A stretch of DNA of 64,000 nucleotides. Source: Hedera helix. Its lineage: Eukaryota; Streptophyta; Magnoliopsida; Apiales; Araliaceae. Made by a program: the position numbers and the translations under genes. The DNA lies in assembly GCA_947179155.2 (NCBI GenBank), contig OX359270.1, forward strand, positions 4,708,577-4,772,576, in the 5' to 3' direction. The notes under the pieces are model-generated. The model had not been told where the DNA came from, did not search any database, and saw only the letters and a list, made by a program, of their open reading frames with translations. Every line of letters starts with the position of its first letter. Positions within the stretch are counted from its first letter, which is position 1. Shown here in pieces: positions 23,206 through 36,400 of this stretch.

Positions 23206-24395
23206 AGAAGATCGCTCCAACTCAACGTTTTACTTGACCTACTTTATGTAACAATCATGGAGCCGAATTCGTAAAGTCAGAATGATCAGTAAGTCACTCA
23301 ACGAATTCACTATGCAGTTCAGAACCAGTAAACTAACAGAACTGTAATATGGTGTGAGAGAAAAGAGAAAACTCCTTGACCAGATTAAAGAAAGATTAAG
23401 TGTTGTTAAAGATCATATGCATGTCAGAGTCACAGAAGACTTTGTGTCTAAACGACTATAAGACAGGACCTACTGCTCAGAAGAATGGTGAAAATAGTCT
23501 GGCTAATGGGACATCTCTGAAAGCAATAGAGCAGCTGGTTATCAAAGTCAAGGAAGATATTTAATGATGGATCAGAAAATTAAATATATAAAAGAATATA
23601 ATAATCTTTGATAAACAAGTCTGGAAATGCAACGACTAAAAATGCAAAAAGCAAAGCTACAGGTTGATGTGACAGTACATATGTCAGAAAAGGGAAAAAG
23701 CACTGACACAAGCAACAGAAAGTCAACATCAAAGATATCAAGGATCTGCACAAAGCCAAAGGAACCCAACGGATCTTTTCAAACTGTAAAATATGCACAA
23801 ATATATAAAGATAAATGCTCATAGAGAAAAGGTGTCGTTGAATATACAAGAGAGGATGGTGGACAACAACAGATCGTAGAGCGAAACAAAAATAAATATG
23901 CTGAATAACACTCTACGATCCACCAGAACACTAACACTGAATTGAGAGAGACATAGAGAGAAATGACTCTATTGCAAGATAAGTGTTCAAAGCTGCTAAG
24001 CAAGTGATAGAGAGAAGCCTAAACGCCAACTTGATACAGATATTTTAGCGACTGAGTACAAAAAGGAAGAAGCTTTACAGTCATCTCAGAAGCTCATCTC
24101 GAGAAGCTATAAACTGTCAATGATAAGAAGGAACAACTGAGTACCAAAAGGAAGGAGCTTCACAGTTATCTCAGAAGTTCGTCTCGAGAAGTTATCAAGT
24201 ACCAAAGGAGCTGAATTGCCAAAGCTTAGCAACACAATGGGTGATCACAAGAAGATATTGAGCATATAAAGAAGTCAAGCATCATTACCGAACTCAATAT
24301 CATTTCAAGCATGATCACATCCTGCTACTGAGTATTTAAAGACAATGGAACTTAAAGTACAACTCAGTGGCAACTCCAACATCTATCAACAAACA

Positions 24396-24540
24396 AGGAG
24401 CCAAGTCTGCTGGACTTGAAGAGGGCAGTTATGTCCTTGTCTTAGTGACTAAAGGAGCAAAGTCTGCTGGACTTGAAGAGAACATTTGTGTCCTTGTCTT
24501 AGTGACTAAACTAGCCAAACCTGCTGGGTTGGAAGAGTTC
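24396..24540 (+). repeat. Tandem repeats of about 66 bp near the LTR end
   Basis: Two clear copies and a diverged third of a unit carrying GCTGGACTTGAAGAG and TGTCCTTGTCTTAGTGACTA. The 61-codon frame here is a by-product. Confidence 0.65.
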
Positions 24541-24951
24541 TTAGTGAACTAGAGATTCCAGACCTGCTGAGCTTGAAGGGTTCTGTATGAGCCATCCTTA
24601 GTGGATTTCCTACTCGTTGAAGTAGAAGAGTGGAGTAGGAGTTATTCAGTCTCCGAACCACTTAAACTCTCTGGTGTCATTTACATTCAGTCATTTACAT
24701 TCTGTCATATATAGATATAACTGCTACGATTGTTTTACTTGACAAATGGCTATTTTCAATACAATCTAAACTTAACTAAGAAGTTTTATAAATCTTTAAG
24801 GGAAGTTTTCAAACTAATATTCCGCTGTGCAAACTAATCTAGATTAAATAAATTACTTGATAATATTATTTAATTTAAGTAAAAAGTTTTTAAGTGATCT
24901 ATTCAACCCCCCCCCCCTTCTAGATCGCTCGTGTGCCTCTGGGAACTAACA

Positions 24952-27886
24952 TAATCCACCTATTTTTTCTCTTTCTTGCTTATGTGGCAAATAGAATATT
25001 AAATGAAATTTTCTTACCGCATAGAAGAAGGATTTTGTATAACCTAGAAAAATGTGTTTTTCTTTGCATATTTTTATGAGGAGAGAGAAATCACATTTTT
25101 AAATTATATGAATGAAGAGAGAAAATACTTAACTTCTTTTTATCCAACTCATCAGTACTTGATTGTTTAAAACTCGTGGTAAGTATTAAATTTAGCTTGA
25201 TAAAGTATAGCCTTGAAATAGCTGATGCTTGAATGTTTGTTAACTGAAGGCTGAAATTACTTTACTATCGTAGAGCTTGAGTTGATAGATTTGCCAAAAA
25301 GTGGTCAAACAATAATGACATTTCTCTCTTCAAGATATATATTAGAAGTTCGGCTTATGACTTTTAGAAATTCGAGATCGGGAGTTCTGGATCTGGATTC
25401 TAATGGATCCCTTCAGGTAAGTTTGAGTTCGGATGTGTCTTTTGGAAGTTCATGTTCGGGATTTTTGATGGATCCCTTCAGGAGATCGGTTGTCTTTAGT
25501 TTGACTTTAGGAGTAATACTTTTCAGAAGTTTGAATATTGAAGATAGGAGTCAGATGAATTCGGGAGAGGTTCGGCCATAGGTGTGAGGGTTCGGGATTA
25601 GTTAACATCTTCGGGTCAAACTACAAGTGACCTTGTTCCACTTTGATTTAACGAATATTTTATACACTAGAACAAAGAGAGTTATATCATATAATATAAA
25701 ACCTATGGAGAGGATTATATCATAGTTTTTACAAAGACTATTAATTCTTATTTTGTTATCATCAAAATGGTATAATATTTTATACCCTTCACATGTGTGT
25801 GTTAATTATAACTTGCTCGCCAACATATAGGATAGTTTAACTTATTTTATAATTGTGTTTTGTATGTCATTTGGTTATCTTAGTTGATTTGCAAGTGTAA
25901 CTGAACTTAAACATTAAATCAACAGCCTAAGGTAACTTAACTGATAATAGCTAAATTTAATATTTATAGTTTAGCTTAACTCTTACTATAAATCAATAAA
26001 TAGGCAGCTAGAATCAGTTAACTTTAAGACTATTAATTTGTCTAACATTAAAGTTTTTTGTTAAAGGCAAAAAGACCCATTAAAGAAACATTTCTTTCTT
26101 CTCTGTAATCGCCTGACCAGTTTTGGCTAAGTAATTGACCAATTTTGAAGAACAGTTTTAACTGAATAGTATCTTACTAATTAAACAAACACTATCTCAC
26201 ACTGAATTCAGCGAACTCTACAATGCCCGCACACAAATTTTTTTAAACACAACATAAACTCATATTACATTTTGTATTTTAGTCTGTTTGAAAATGATAC
26301 TAGAGAGATGTTAATGGTCTGTTTCGGTTCTGATCTCTAGATAATTTGATAATGTATTTTCATAAAAAAAAATGTTTGCATATAAATCGCACCTCAACGA
26401 ACTCAATTAAAAAAATTGTGGTACCAATACTAGACTTGGCAAAGTAGGGGGCTTAGTCCAACCAAGTTGGCTAAAATAGGTTGGATTGAAAAACTTTCAA
26501 AAAATAATTTGGGCTGAAAACTAACAACCCAAAACCCCTAGACGGGCTTTGAACTTTTTATACCTAACTTGGCTTATAAATTCTAAAGTCAAATTATGTT
26601 AACATCACAAATCACAATCAAAATCAAATATAACAATGACTTACAAAAACAAATATAAAAATCTCAATTGACAATAATTATGACATAGAGTAGCTACTTA
26701 CTGCATGATTTTTTATTTTATTTTTTATAGTAATGGATGGGTTGGGTGGGCACTGGCCCACCATCTATGAATTCAAAAAATAATAAATAAAGCGACGTAG
26801 TTTTAACTAACATGGAATGCAACTAAGTTACAAGGCAAACACAAATGGTTTACATAACTTAAAATTACTTTTTTTATACCAAATGAAGTATGATCAACAA
26901 AATAAAAAAATACAAAGAAATTAATGTCAAAGATTTTAAAATTAAAATTAACAACATTGTAACAATAATAAAGCTCCTATAATTTGAGATTTTTTTATAA
27001 TGAAATTATAAGATTCTAAAATTTGAAATAATGTAAATTTAGTTGATTTAGATTAATTCAATATCTAATAAACTAATATTGTTAAGTTGTTAACCTTGAA
27101 ATGTATTACTACTAGTACTAGATATTTCTTCTGTTCTTAAATATAAGTAATAAGATCAACTACTCAAGTATGAATTTTTAATTCAAAAAGGTTGTGGTAA
27201 TTAACTTTTGAATAAAATAAATCTTGAGAATTATTTTATAAAAAGTTTATAATTTTCATAATTATATTGTTTAAAACTAAATAATTTTTTTCTAAAAAAC
27301 TAAAGTAATATATTAAATTTTACAATTTTGTAAATTAACTACAATTTTTAGATCAAAGGCTCAAAGTAATTTAGAGACTTTGTTTCTTTTTGTGTTTTTC
27401 TTTTTTTTTACCTTTTGGCTTATTTTAATTTAAATTATTAACTCATTTTAATTTCATGCAAGTGGTACTGTGACATTGCTTTATTGTTTATTAAACTTTT
27501 TAAACACTATTTTTTATACTAAATATGGTTACTTAATTGCATAAAACAAAAATAGTCAATTATTTTTTCTCACTGTCTCACATATACACTGTAAGTCTGT
27601 AACACTAAAAAATTTAAAATTGTTAAAATCAAGTTTGCACTTTTAATTATATGGTTGATAGACGATAGGTTGACGTAATGTACAATAGTAATTGTACAAT
27701 GACTATTACTTCATTAGTGAGTCTCAATACATTGATGACTTGATTTCTCTATTCTCTATCTTAATTTGACAATTTCAATAACTCATGCAAATATAAGCAA
27801 TTGTATTGTATCATTCTTTAATTAATGTCAAATTGTCATTGCATGATGATTAATGACATTATTTATGTGATTTATGACATGAGTTA
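24952..27886. other. Intergenic, AT-rich, no gene seen
   Basis: About 2.9 kb. A 99-codon frame at 25282-25581 lies in a stretch with two copies of GGATCCCTTCAGG and shows no recognisable protein features. A hAT-like end is at 26431. Nothing else is supportable. Confidence 0.5.
26431..26780. mobile_element. Possible hAT element fragment
   Basis: TAGACTTGGCAAA at 26431 is one mismatch from the terminal repeat TAGACCTGGCAAA of the hAT element at 56153, and is likewise followed by GGGC/GCCC-rich subterminal sequence. I find no matching right terminus or 8-bp duplication, so the right limit is approximate. Confidence 0.35.
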
Positions 27887-29059
27887 TGTGACGACCCCAA
27901 ATCCGGGTTCTATAACCTCGGCTTTGGTTCTCACTATCCAAAACATAATCAACACTAAATACATAGTCTTTACATAACATTGCAGAATAATACATAAGGT
28001 TCCTTATAAAAATGCTATAATCCCAAGATCTAACAACCATAACATAAACAGTTCATATATTAAGGAATTACAAAAAATTTACCAACAATAATTACATTTT
28101 TAAGCATTTAATTAACATGCACAATTTAATTTAAGTTCCGATTTTCCCTTGTCCTTCTTGGAACATTCGGGTCTAGCTGAAAATGGTTAATGATATAGCA
28201 AAGGTGAGCAACTAGCTTGCTCAGCAAGTTAAAAACAATCATAGAGATTTAATATATCATGAATGAATGAGAAATAACATCAAAGATTTCAACATTAGAT
28301 ATAACAATGGAAGAAACAAGGCTCAAGTCTCATTTGAATAAGAATACTTGAGTCTTAAATGTTGAGTGGTCACCAAGGACCCTGAACTAGCGAGGGTATA
28401 ATAGAGTTCTTTCAGTAGTTTAGTTTTCAAGAGGATCAGCCTATTCAACTCGCTGTATATATATTATATTTAGTCATCTGGCGCCAAAGTTGGTTGTCCG
28501 ACAAAAATCCCCTTATTTAGGGTTGTTCATTCTCAGTCTTACTATAAGAATCTGTACCAACCAATGGTTTGGATAAGCTCTTTTTAAAAATATTCACATT
28601 GAAGAATTTATTCATGCAATGTCTAGCTGAAACAATTAGCTTAGACCGCCTTAACAGTTCTTAATTTAAATAAATCATAAGTTTTACAAATGCATTATAT
28701 GCGAGTACGATAATAATAAGGATATGGAATAACTTTGAATAATTAAACCACCTAAAGCTCTTGCAAAATAAATACCGGTGCAGGTATAGAAAACTTTGTT
28801 CAATATAAAGTTGAGTAAGGAAACTTGCCTCGTGCGTAGTCTACTGCTATTCAATTCAATTTAATTCTCTTTAGATAGATCTAACAATTAATCAGGTTGA
28901 TCTTTAATTAGTATCGTAACACATTTATATGATAATCTCTATAACCCTTACTTAACCACATACTTATATAATTGCGGGTATATAAACACTTAGGGAAATA
29001 TTATCATTACTTGATAATATTTCAATCACATAAGATCTATATTAAATATTTAATATAGG

Positions 29060-29660
29060 TCACACACTTATCTAATATTATTAATAATTTAATAATATTT
29101 AGTTGTTCTTACAAACATTTTTAATCATTCAATAATATTTTATTATCCTTATAATATTATTAATCATTTAATAATATTTTATTAATTTTATAATATTATT
29201 ATTTAATAATATTTTATTTATTATCTAATATTATTGATCATTTAATAATATTTTATTATCCTTATAATATTATTAATCATTTAATAATATTTTATTCATT
29301 ATCTAATATTATTAGTCATTTAATAATATTTTATTCATTATCTAATATTATTAGTCATTTAATAATATTTTAATCATTATATAATATTTTAATCATTATC
29401 TAATATTATTAATTATTTAATAATATTTCATTAATTATTTAATATTATTAATTATTTAATAATATTTTATTCATTTTCTAATATTATTATTAAATTAATA
29501 ATATTTTATCTTTTTATTAATATTATTACTCATTTAATAATATTTTATTGACCTTATAATACTATTATGCTTTTAATATTATTTTAATAATTTTCTAATA
29601 TTATTATTTATTTAATAATATTTTATTAACTTAATTATATTATTAATCCTTTAATAATAT
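29060..29660. repeat. AT-rich tandem array inside the solo LTR
   Basis: About fifteen copies of a 38-41-bp unit of the form TAATATTATTAGTCATTTAATAATATTTTATTCATTATC. Monomers alternate between ATTATCC and ATTCATT variants. Confidence 0.75.
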
Positions 29661-30667
29661 TTACACCTTTTTATTTATTAAATCAATTATCTACAACTTT
29701 AAAAATACATTTATTAAATTCAAAAATACTAAAATGATTTTTAGAACATTTTTCATTTTCTGACCTGGATTTAACCGACCCGACCCGACCCGGTTCGGAT
29801 TTTAAATTTCTTTCCGGAACAGTGCACGGCGCCCCAGTGCAGTGTTTTATACTACAACACTGCGCCCCAGCGCTGTACTGCAGAATGAAATTCTAATTTT
29901 TAGATTTTTGACACTTTTGATTCAAACATTAATAAAATAAAATTTACACATCCAAATGACACAAAATCAGTATTAATGTGTTCCTAAATTCTTGTTTTAC
30001 AACATTTCATGATTCGATCGCATTTTTGAAAACGTTTTACACGAAATTTAAAGATCTAACCACTTAGGGTTTAAAAATGACATACTTTGCGATAAAAGCT
30101 ATAACTTCTTTGTTTTTCCATATTTTCGAAAGCTTCAAGTTGGGTTTTCTTTAAAACTCATGTATGTAACTTTCTAGCCATCAAAATTCATTTTCCAACT
30201 CATACATTTCAAACTACAACATAAAACATCACATGTTTCGTTAGGGCTTTACCGGTAAAGATTGTTATGAACATTTCTTCTACTTTTATGCTTAACACAC
30301 ATTCCAAATCATGATATAAACAAGTCAAACTATGAATATACATTTATTACATAGTTAAAGACTTCTAGATCATCAAAACAAGTTTTGATCCGTTAAAAAT
30401 AGATTTTAACCGTTCAAAAACTATCTAGACTACAAAAATGGAATTTAAGAAGGTTATAACACTTTTAAACCTTTGAGACTTTTGTGCTCTTCTTCTTCTC
30501 CTACCAAAGTATGTGATGATGCTTGTAGACATTCACCAAGACATTCCTTTAGCTTTTTCACACAATACCCAAGTGTATTCTCTATTTTATCTTAAATGCT
30601 CTCTATTTTCTTCTCTCTATAATGCTTACAAATGAACTAACCAGCATAACACAAGTGTAGAGCACTC

Positions 30668-30675
30668 TATTTATA
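30668..30675 (-). promoter_or_regulatory. TATA box of the solo LTR
   Basis: TATAAATA on the minus strand (GTGCTATAAATAGAG). A CT-rich stretch, read as the 5' leader, follows on that strand down to about 30480. Confidence 0.6.
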
Positions 30676-31359
30676 GCACTTCACTAATCCATCATTAACT
30701 CTCCTAATTCACCAATATAGTCAATTTAGTAGCTAGATTTGGATTACTATTGGATGGATGGACAATGTGATTTACTAGGTGATTGACTAGAGTTGTTCAA
30801 CTACTATGACATTGTGTAAATTAGAAGCAACATTGCAAAACAAGCCACCCTTGGTGGGTCCCACTTTGGCCGCCCAAATGGGGTATTTTTTCCCTTATTT
30901 TTGGTTTAATTTTATTGCTTATATATATATATATATATTGACTAAAGTTTGACTTCCTATTGCGCTCCATATTGGACTTAGGAATTAAATATATTGGGCT
31001 CATCCATTTAATTTGGTTGGGCTCAATTTAAATGTTCTATTGGGCTAACATTAAATCACCTATGTTACATTTAATTAAATCAAACATTAGGCTAGGGTTT
31101 AATTAATTACATGGACTACTAGGTAAATTTAATTGACATAGTTTAACAACTCATTTGGATTTAAAATATAATCCAATTAGATTTGTTTTAGTTAATTATA
31201 ACATCTTGCTTCATTGCTTTAAATAAATATATACGTACACAAGTATATTCATTCAATTATCTAATGCACAATTAATTAGTACAAAAATTTTAATTCATTG
31301 CCAATTATTTAATAATCATAATTACAATGTCTAATGAAATTCGTGATCATTACAAGTTA

Positions 31360-32751
31360 TAATTTATTAAATTATCAGTGATATAAATTGTAATAATCTA
31401 ACAATCATTGTTAAAAATTTCATGAAATATTATAATTATTTTAATTAAATTACAGGTAACGAAGTACACATTATTATTTATTAATTATTTAATAAAAATG
31501 TGTACTTCTAATCAATTATTAAAAAAACAAAAAGATGTTTAAGTAATAAAAAAAAATTACTAAAAATTTAACAATTATTGATAATACAAACTTTAAAATT
31601 TAATACAAAATAACTAATTATTTGTATTTAGAATTTAAAAACATTAAACATGTAAAAAATATAATTCGAACTCGAGCAGCTAACGAACCGAATTGCGCCG
31701 AACACTAGCATAGTTGAACCGAACTCGAACCGAACTATTCACGAACATAGTCGAACTAAACCATATGGTTCGCGAACATGTTCGATTGAGCAACCGAACT
31801 CGATACCATGTGCGAGTTCGGCTCGAAAAGATCAGATAGTCGAACTCGAACCGTACCGAACCAAATCGATTCGCAAACAGTTCAGTTCATTTGCAGGTCT
31901 ATGACTGACCCCTTTCATTTGATGTTGACATTGACCTAAACAGAATTTGTAAGAATGTCATTTTCAACATACTCACGAAGTGGTTGGTCTGCCAGCTGTA
32001 ATGGAATTTTTTTGGTTCCTTAGTTAAAACTCAGTTGAATGCAAGATCTAAGAGGAGTAGATAAGTTATTTTTGAATTTAATATTATTTTTTATGATTTA
32101 ATATTTTGTGAGGTTAATTTATGAAATTTAAAAAATTAAAATTGATATAAAGTAATTTTATTTCAGTCATTACAGAAACAAAAATATTGTAAATTATTTT
32201 TAAAATTAACAATTTATTTTCATAGTATAAGATCAATATAGATATTTTTAAAAGTCAATTTATAACATATTTTTAAATTAAAAATTAACACAATTTGTTT
32301 TAAATTTTAAAATAGTAAATATCGTAATTTCTAGTACTAGTTTATAATATTTATATTTATATTGACAAAAATTAAATAAATTTATATTAATTATAAAAAC
32401 ATTTAAAATTGACATTTTTAAAATTAATACTAAACTTATATTTTTAAAAAGACATATTTAACATATTTAGTAATTCACAAGGGACAAGGGAAAGATTTCT
32501 GTACATATATATATTATATGAAGATGGATATAAAATAAATCTCTTAAATCTCTTAAATAATATATATTTATTAAAATTATATTATTTAAAAAAAAATTAA
32601 AAAATAAATAGGGTCGTGGATGAAAAAGAAAAGCAAGTAGAACTATTCTCTTTTAATATTATTTTATTTTTAAAAAAATCTTTAAAATAACATAATTTTA
32701 ATAAAAATATACTATTTAAAAAGTATCATTCAGATCTGTCATATATATATA
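31360..32751. other. Intergenic, AT-rich
   Basis: Contains a hAT-like terminus around 31640-31901 and otherwise AT-rich unique sequence. No coding evidence. Confidence 0.5.
31640..31901. mobile_element. Right end of a hAT-like element
   Basis: Dense CGAAC/GTTCG words, typical of hAT subterminal repeats, end in TTTGCAGGTCTA (31890-31901), the inverted form of a TAGACCTGCAAA terminus. The left terminus and an 8-bp duplication were not found. Confidence 0.4.
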
Positions 32752-32952
32752 CTAGAGGACACCCGTGCCTACGGCACCGGCCACTGTGCACTGTCTGCCG
32801 ATTGAAAAGGAGAAGGAGAAGGATGAAGAATGAAGAAGAGAGATGGGATATAAACTTAAAGAACGGCTAGATTTATGCCAAATTTTAAACGGTCCGGATG
32901 ATTTAATAAATTGGAGGGAAATTTAAAATGCTTTGCATTTTATTATATTAGA
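32752..32952 (-). mobile_element. Small non-autonomous Helitron (201 bp)
   Basis: On the minus strand it starts TCTAATATAATAAA after a host A. It ends with a GTGCC/GGCAC hairpin, ten bases, and CTAG before a host T. TC start, hairpin, CTRR end and A/T insertion site are the Helitron hallmarks. It sits about 330 bases upstream of the MED14 start codon, so it may overlap the promoter. Confidence 0.65.
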
Positions 32953-33278
32953 TATATATATATATTTAGAACAATTTATGGTATTTTTCTTTAAAAGGGT
33001 TCATGGGATGGGACTATTTATTTATTTTTATACAGAGAACTAGAAAATGTGTAATCTTTTCTCAAGTCTGCTCCCATCTCTCTCCATTTCCAGTTATCGG
33101 GTGAACGTTTTGAATTAGGGCACAAAACGGTGGAATTCGTTGGAAATTTGAAGAAAATTTGCCTGGCGGTCGATTTCTTTTGTTTGTCGAACGTAATCGG
33201 TAGGAAATTTCAAAAACTAATTAGATGATTGTTAATCGGCAATAGCGTTGAAGGGAGGTGAAGAAAGAAGAAAAGAAA
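32953..33278 (+). promoter_or_regulatory. MED14: MED14 promoter and 5' UTR region
   Basis: Lies between the Helitron and the start codon. A weak TATA-like TTTTATACAG is at about 33028. A CT-rich stretch (CTCCCATCTCTCTCC, about 33070) is typical of plant 5' leaders. The transcription start cannot be fixed from sequence alone. Confidence 0.45.
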
Positions 33279-33488
33279 ATGGCGGAAATAGGGCAAGAAA
33301 CGGTCGAATTATCGACCCTGGTGAGCCGAGCAGCGGGAGAATCATACTTATCGTTGAAGGAATTGGTGGAGAAATCAAAATCAACAGAACTCTCAGATTC
33401 TGAGAAGAAGATTAGTATTCTCAAATACCTAGTCAAGACACAGCAGCGGATGATCCGCCTCAATGTTCTTGCTAAATGGTGTCAACAG
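33279..33488 (+). CDS. MED14: MED14 exon 1 (residues 1-70)
   Basis: From ATG to CAG|GTTACT, phase 0. Encodes the conserved N-terminus up to AKWCQQ. The following 1.5-kb intron (33489-34989) shows no recognisable insertion. Confidence 0.93.
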
Positions 33489-36400
33489 GTTACTCCATCT
33501 CTCTCTGGATAATAGGTTAATTTATATGTTGTTTTATGGTATGGACTGTTTGTATTTGTTAAAATGATTGTTATGCGTTTGTTTAGTGCGATATAAAGGA
33601 AAATAATATTTTTGAAAACAAAAAGAAAGGGTGCTAAAAATTTGCGAAATATGGCACGGAGAAAGTTTGTTGGTTTTAGGTTTCTAAACATCATCAAAGT
33701 GCTAAAATGTAGAGGAAGTGCTATATAATAGGTTAATTTATGGTTCTATTATGATATTGACTCTTGGTATTTGTTAAAATGATTGCTATGACTTTTTTTG
33801 GTGTGGTATAGAGAGAGAAATTTAAGGAATATGATATTTTTGATAGCAAAAGGAAAGGCTCCTAAAATTTTGTGAAATAGGGCAAGGAGAAAGCTTTTTG
33901 GTTTAGGGTTTTTGAACATCATCAAGTGCTAAATGTAGAGGGAATACTATATAATTGGTGATGTATTGGTTATTTCCTTTCAGAATTACATTATAATAAT
34001 AGCATAGGTTATGTTTAGTGGTTACTTCTCAAAAGTAAAATTAGAGGTTTGTCTACCATTACTTTATGTCTTTATTGATGTCAGAGATAAGAATTTTTGA
34101 GTGTTTGAAATTGATTGGTATGAGTTTTGGTTATTGTGAAGATGATATTTTGAAAAATAAAATAAACATATGCATAATCCAAAAAATTGTGAACTAGAAT
34201 AGTAGAAAATTTAGCCAGCAATAGGATAGTTTAGCGTTAAGCTCTTTTCATATTGAGCTTAACTAAATCAAGTGTTTAGGGCTGATTTGGTGGGATATAA
34301 GATGGTTTGGTATGATCTTTGAATACGGTTTATAGTGTTGGTTTGTTCCTCAATGAATATCATAATAAATGAAGAAACAGTGCCGAATTCAATGCAGAAG
34401 ACAGCAGGAAGCAATAGAACTAAGGATCTAGGAGTGAAATTTTAGTAAACATGAACTCCTAGATATACTCGGAAACATAATGGGCTCGCTCCACTAGTTT
34501 TAGGAAGCCAATATGAGTTCGACCCTTACCATGGCTTACCTATATGCATGCTAACAATTGTTATTTAACGATGAAAAACTTAAAGAACAACAGTAAAGTA
34601 CATCATAATGATAGCATATGGTAAACTACTATGAGATGTATGGTTTTTAACTTTAAGTTTCTGTTGGGCTTTTGTACATACCTGCATGTTTTCATGAGTG
34701 CTTCCTTTTTGGCTGAAATCTTCCAAGCATTTTTGTACAGCTAGTGATTTTTTTGGAACTTTAACAAGGACAAATTAATCTAATTTATTGAATTTTCAAT
34801 TTTTTTGGTTTTTTTTTTATAACTCTTTTAATCTGATAGTTGTAAGTGTTGTTATACAACTTGCCAACATTGTCAGACTTTATGCGTTATTTTACTGGAG
34901 GAAAAAAGGTAATTAACTGGAGTGGCTGCTGTTAATTTGTGGTTTTTTACGCACACAGTCTCTCAAAATTACTGATGTTTGCTCTGCAGGTTCCATTGAT
35001 ACAATATAGTCAACAACTTAAATCAACTCTATCAAGCCATGATACATGTTTTACCCAAGTAGCAGATTCATTATTTTTCATGCATGAGGGGCTACAGCAA
35101 GCTCGAGCTCCGATATATGATGTTCCAGCTGCTATTGATATTCTCCTTACAGGGAGCTATCAGCGTTTACCAAAATGCTTGGAAGATGTGGGAAGTCAGA
35201 GTACATTAACCGAGGATCAGCAGAAGCCGGCTTTAAAGAAGTTAGATACACTTGTTAGGTCAAAATTACTAGAAGTTTCACTTCCAAAAGAAATTTCTGA
35301 AGTCAAAGTTTCTGATGGTACTGCGTTGCTTCGTGTGGAAGGAGAATTTAAGGTTCTCGTGACACTTGGTTATCAAGGAAACCTATCAATGTGGAGAATA
35401 TTACATATGGAACTGCTTGTTGGTGAAAGAAGTGGGCCTGTGAAGCCAGAAGAAGCGCAACGACATATTCTTGGAGATGATTTGGAGCGTAGAATGGCTG
35501 CTGCAGATAATCCCTTTGTTACATTATATTCTGTTCTCCATGAACTTTGTGTTGTTCTCATTATGGACACTGTCATAAGACAAGTACAAGCACTAAGGCA
35601 AGGCAGATGGAAGGATGCAATACGGTTTGAGCTGATATCTGATGGTACTTTGGGACAAGGTGGGAATGCTGTTTCCACACAAATGAATCAAGATGGAGAA
35701 ACTGATTTGAATGTTCAACGAACTCCTGGATTGAAAATTCTTTACTGGTTAGAGCTTAATAAAAACTTGGGAACCTCTGATGTAGGATCATGCCCATTTA
35801 TAAAAATCGAACAGGGGCAAGATCTGCAGATAAAGTGCGTTCATAGCCCGTTTGTTGTTGATCCACTGACTGATAAGGAGGCTGAACTTTCCCTCGATCA
35901 GAGTTGCATTGATGTTGAGAAGTTGCTGCTACAAGCTATAAGTTGTAATAGATGTACTCGTCTTCTTGAGATTTATAAAGAGCTTGGAAAAAATGGTCAT
36001 ATATGCCGAGCTGCTGGAGATGTCCTTCTTCATTGCCGTGAGGATGAGCCTGATGCTGGCTACAAAAAGGTCAATGAAAAGAGAAATGATCCCTTGTCAT
36101 TATACATACACACATATGCACACATATATTACTGTGATATGTTTCTCTCTCTGTTATTCTATTTGATATATGTGCATGGGTACTTTTGTAAATAAACTGT
36201 GAGGAGTTCCATAAGTTGGGATTTAAATTATGAACTTGTTAAAATCAGTGTTCTAAAAATCCCCGCTTAGGTACGATTAATCCCCACCTAGACGCTAGGC
36301 CCCCTTGGCGCCATGCCTAGGCCGCCTAGCGCATCGCCTATGCCCAAGGAGGAAAAAAAAATTCTCCAGGAAATTATACGAGACTGGGCTGGCAAGACGG

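Larger units (their letters stand above)
16442..24951 (+). mobile_element. Copia (SIRE/Maximus-like) LTR retrotransposon, truncated and lacking pol
   Basis: A 107-bp 5' LTR remnant and a 2.9-kb 3' LTR share the terminal GATCTATTCAACCCC...GGGAACTAACA. The primer site is initiator-tRNA-Met type. Repeated AAGGGGGAG purine tracts (near 21757, 21816, 21840 and 21855) and the final tract before 22065 are typical of SIRE/Maximus elements, as is the very long LTR. I find no protease, integrase, reverse transcriptase or RNase H motif between 16563 and 22050. The only sizeable frames are the decayed ORF at 19557-21060 and its tail. The 5' end was lost, so no target duplication can be shown. Confidence 0.75.
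22065..24951 (+). repeat. 3' LTR of the copia element (2887 bp)
   Basis: Begins TGTTGAAGG after the polypurine tract and ends CTAACA, matching the 5' remnant. Contains tandem units near 22970-23205 and 24396-24540. Confidence 0.8.
27887..31354 (-). mobile_element. Solo long LTR (3468 bp)
   Basis: Starts TGTGACGACCCCAAATCC, ends TTCGTGATCATTACA, and is flanked by the 5-bp direct repeat AGTTA (27882-27886 and 31355-31359). The minus-strand TATA box at 30668, the CT-rich leader and the GYTCACYCTT block near 28200 match the copies at 4055 and 56819. No internal domain is present. Confidence 0.82.

Noticed and set aside
23572..23849. Minus-strand frames of 65-89 codons in the copia LTR that look membrane-like
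   Set aside because: They arise from pyrimidine-rich complement of purine-rich LTR sequence; no start context, homology or neighbour supports a gene.
25282..25581. 99-codon plus-strand frame
   Set aside because: Low complexity with an internal GGATCCCTTCAGG repeat; no recognisable domain or splice context.
1010..29660. CRISPR-like arrays suggested by regular repeats in the AT-rich arrays
   Set aside because: The repeats are contiguous satellites without unique spacers, in a plant nuclear context.
34939..36195. Open frame longer than MED14 exon 2 on both sides, suggesting a separate 418-residue protein
   Set aside because: The first 17 codons and those after 36069 do not match MED14, and good splice sites at 34990 and 36069 restore homology to neighbouring exons.
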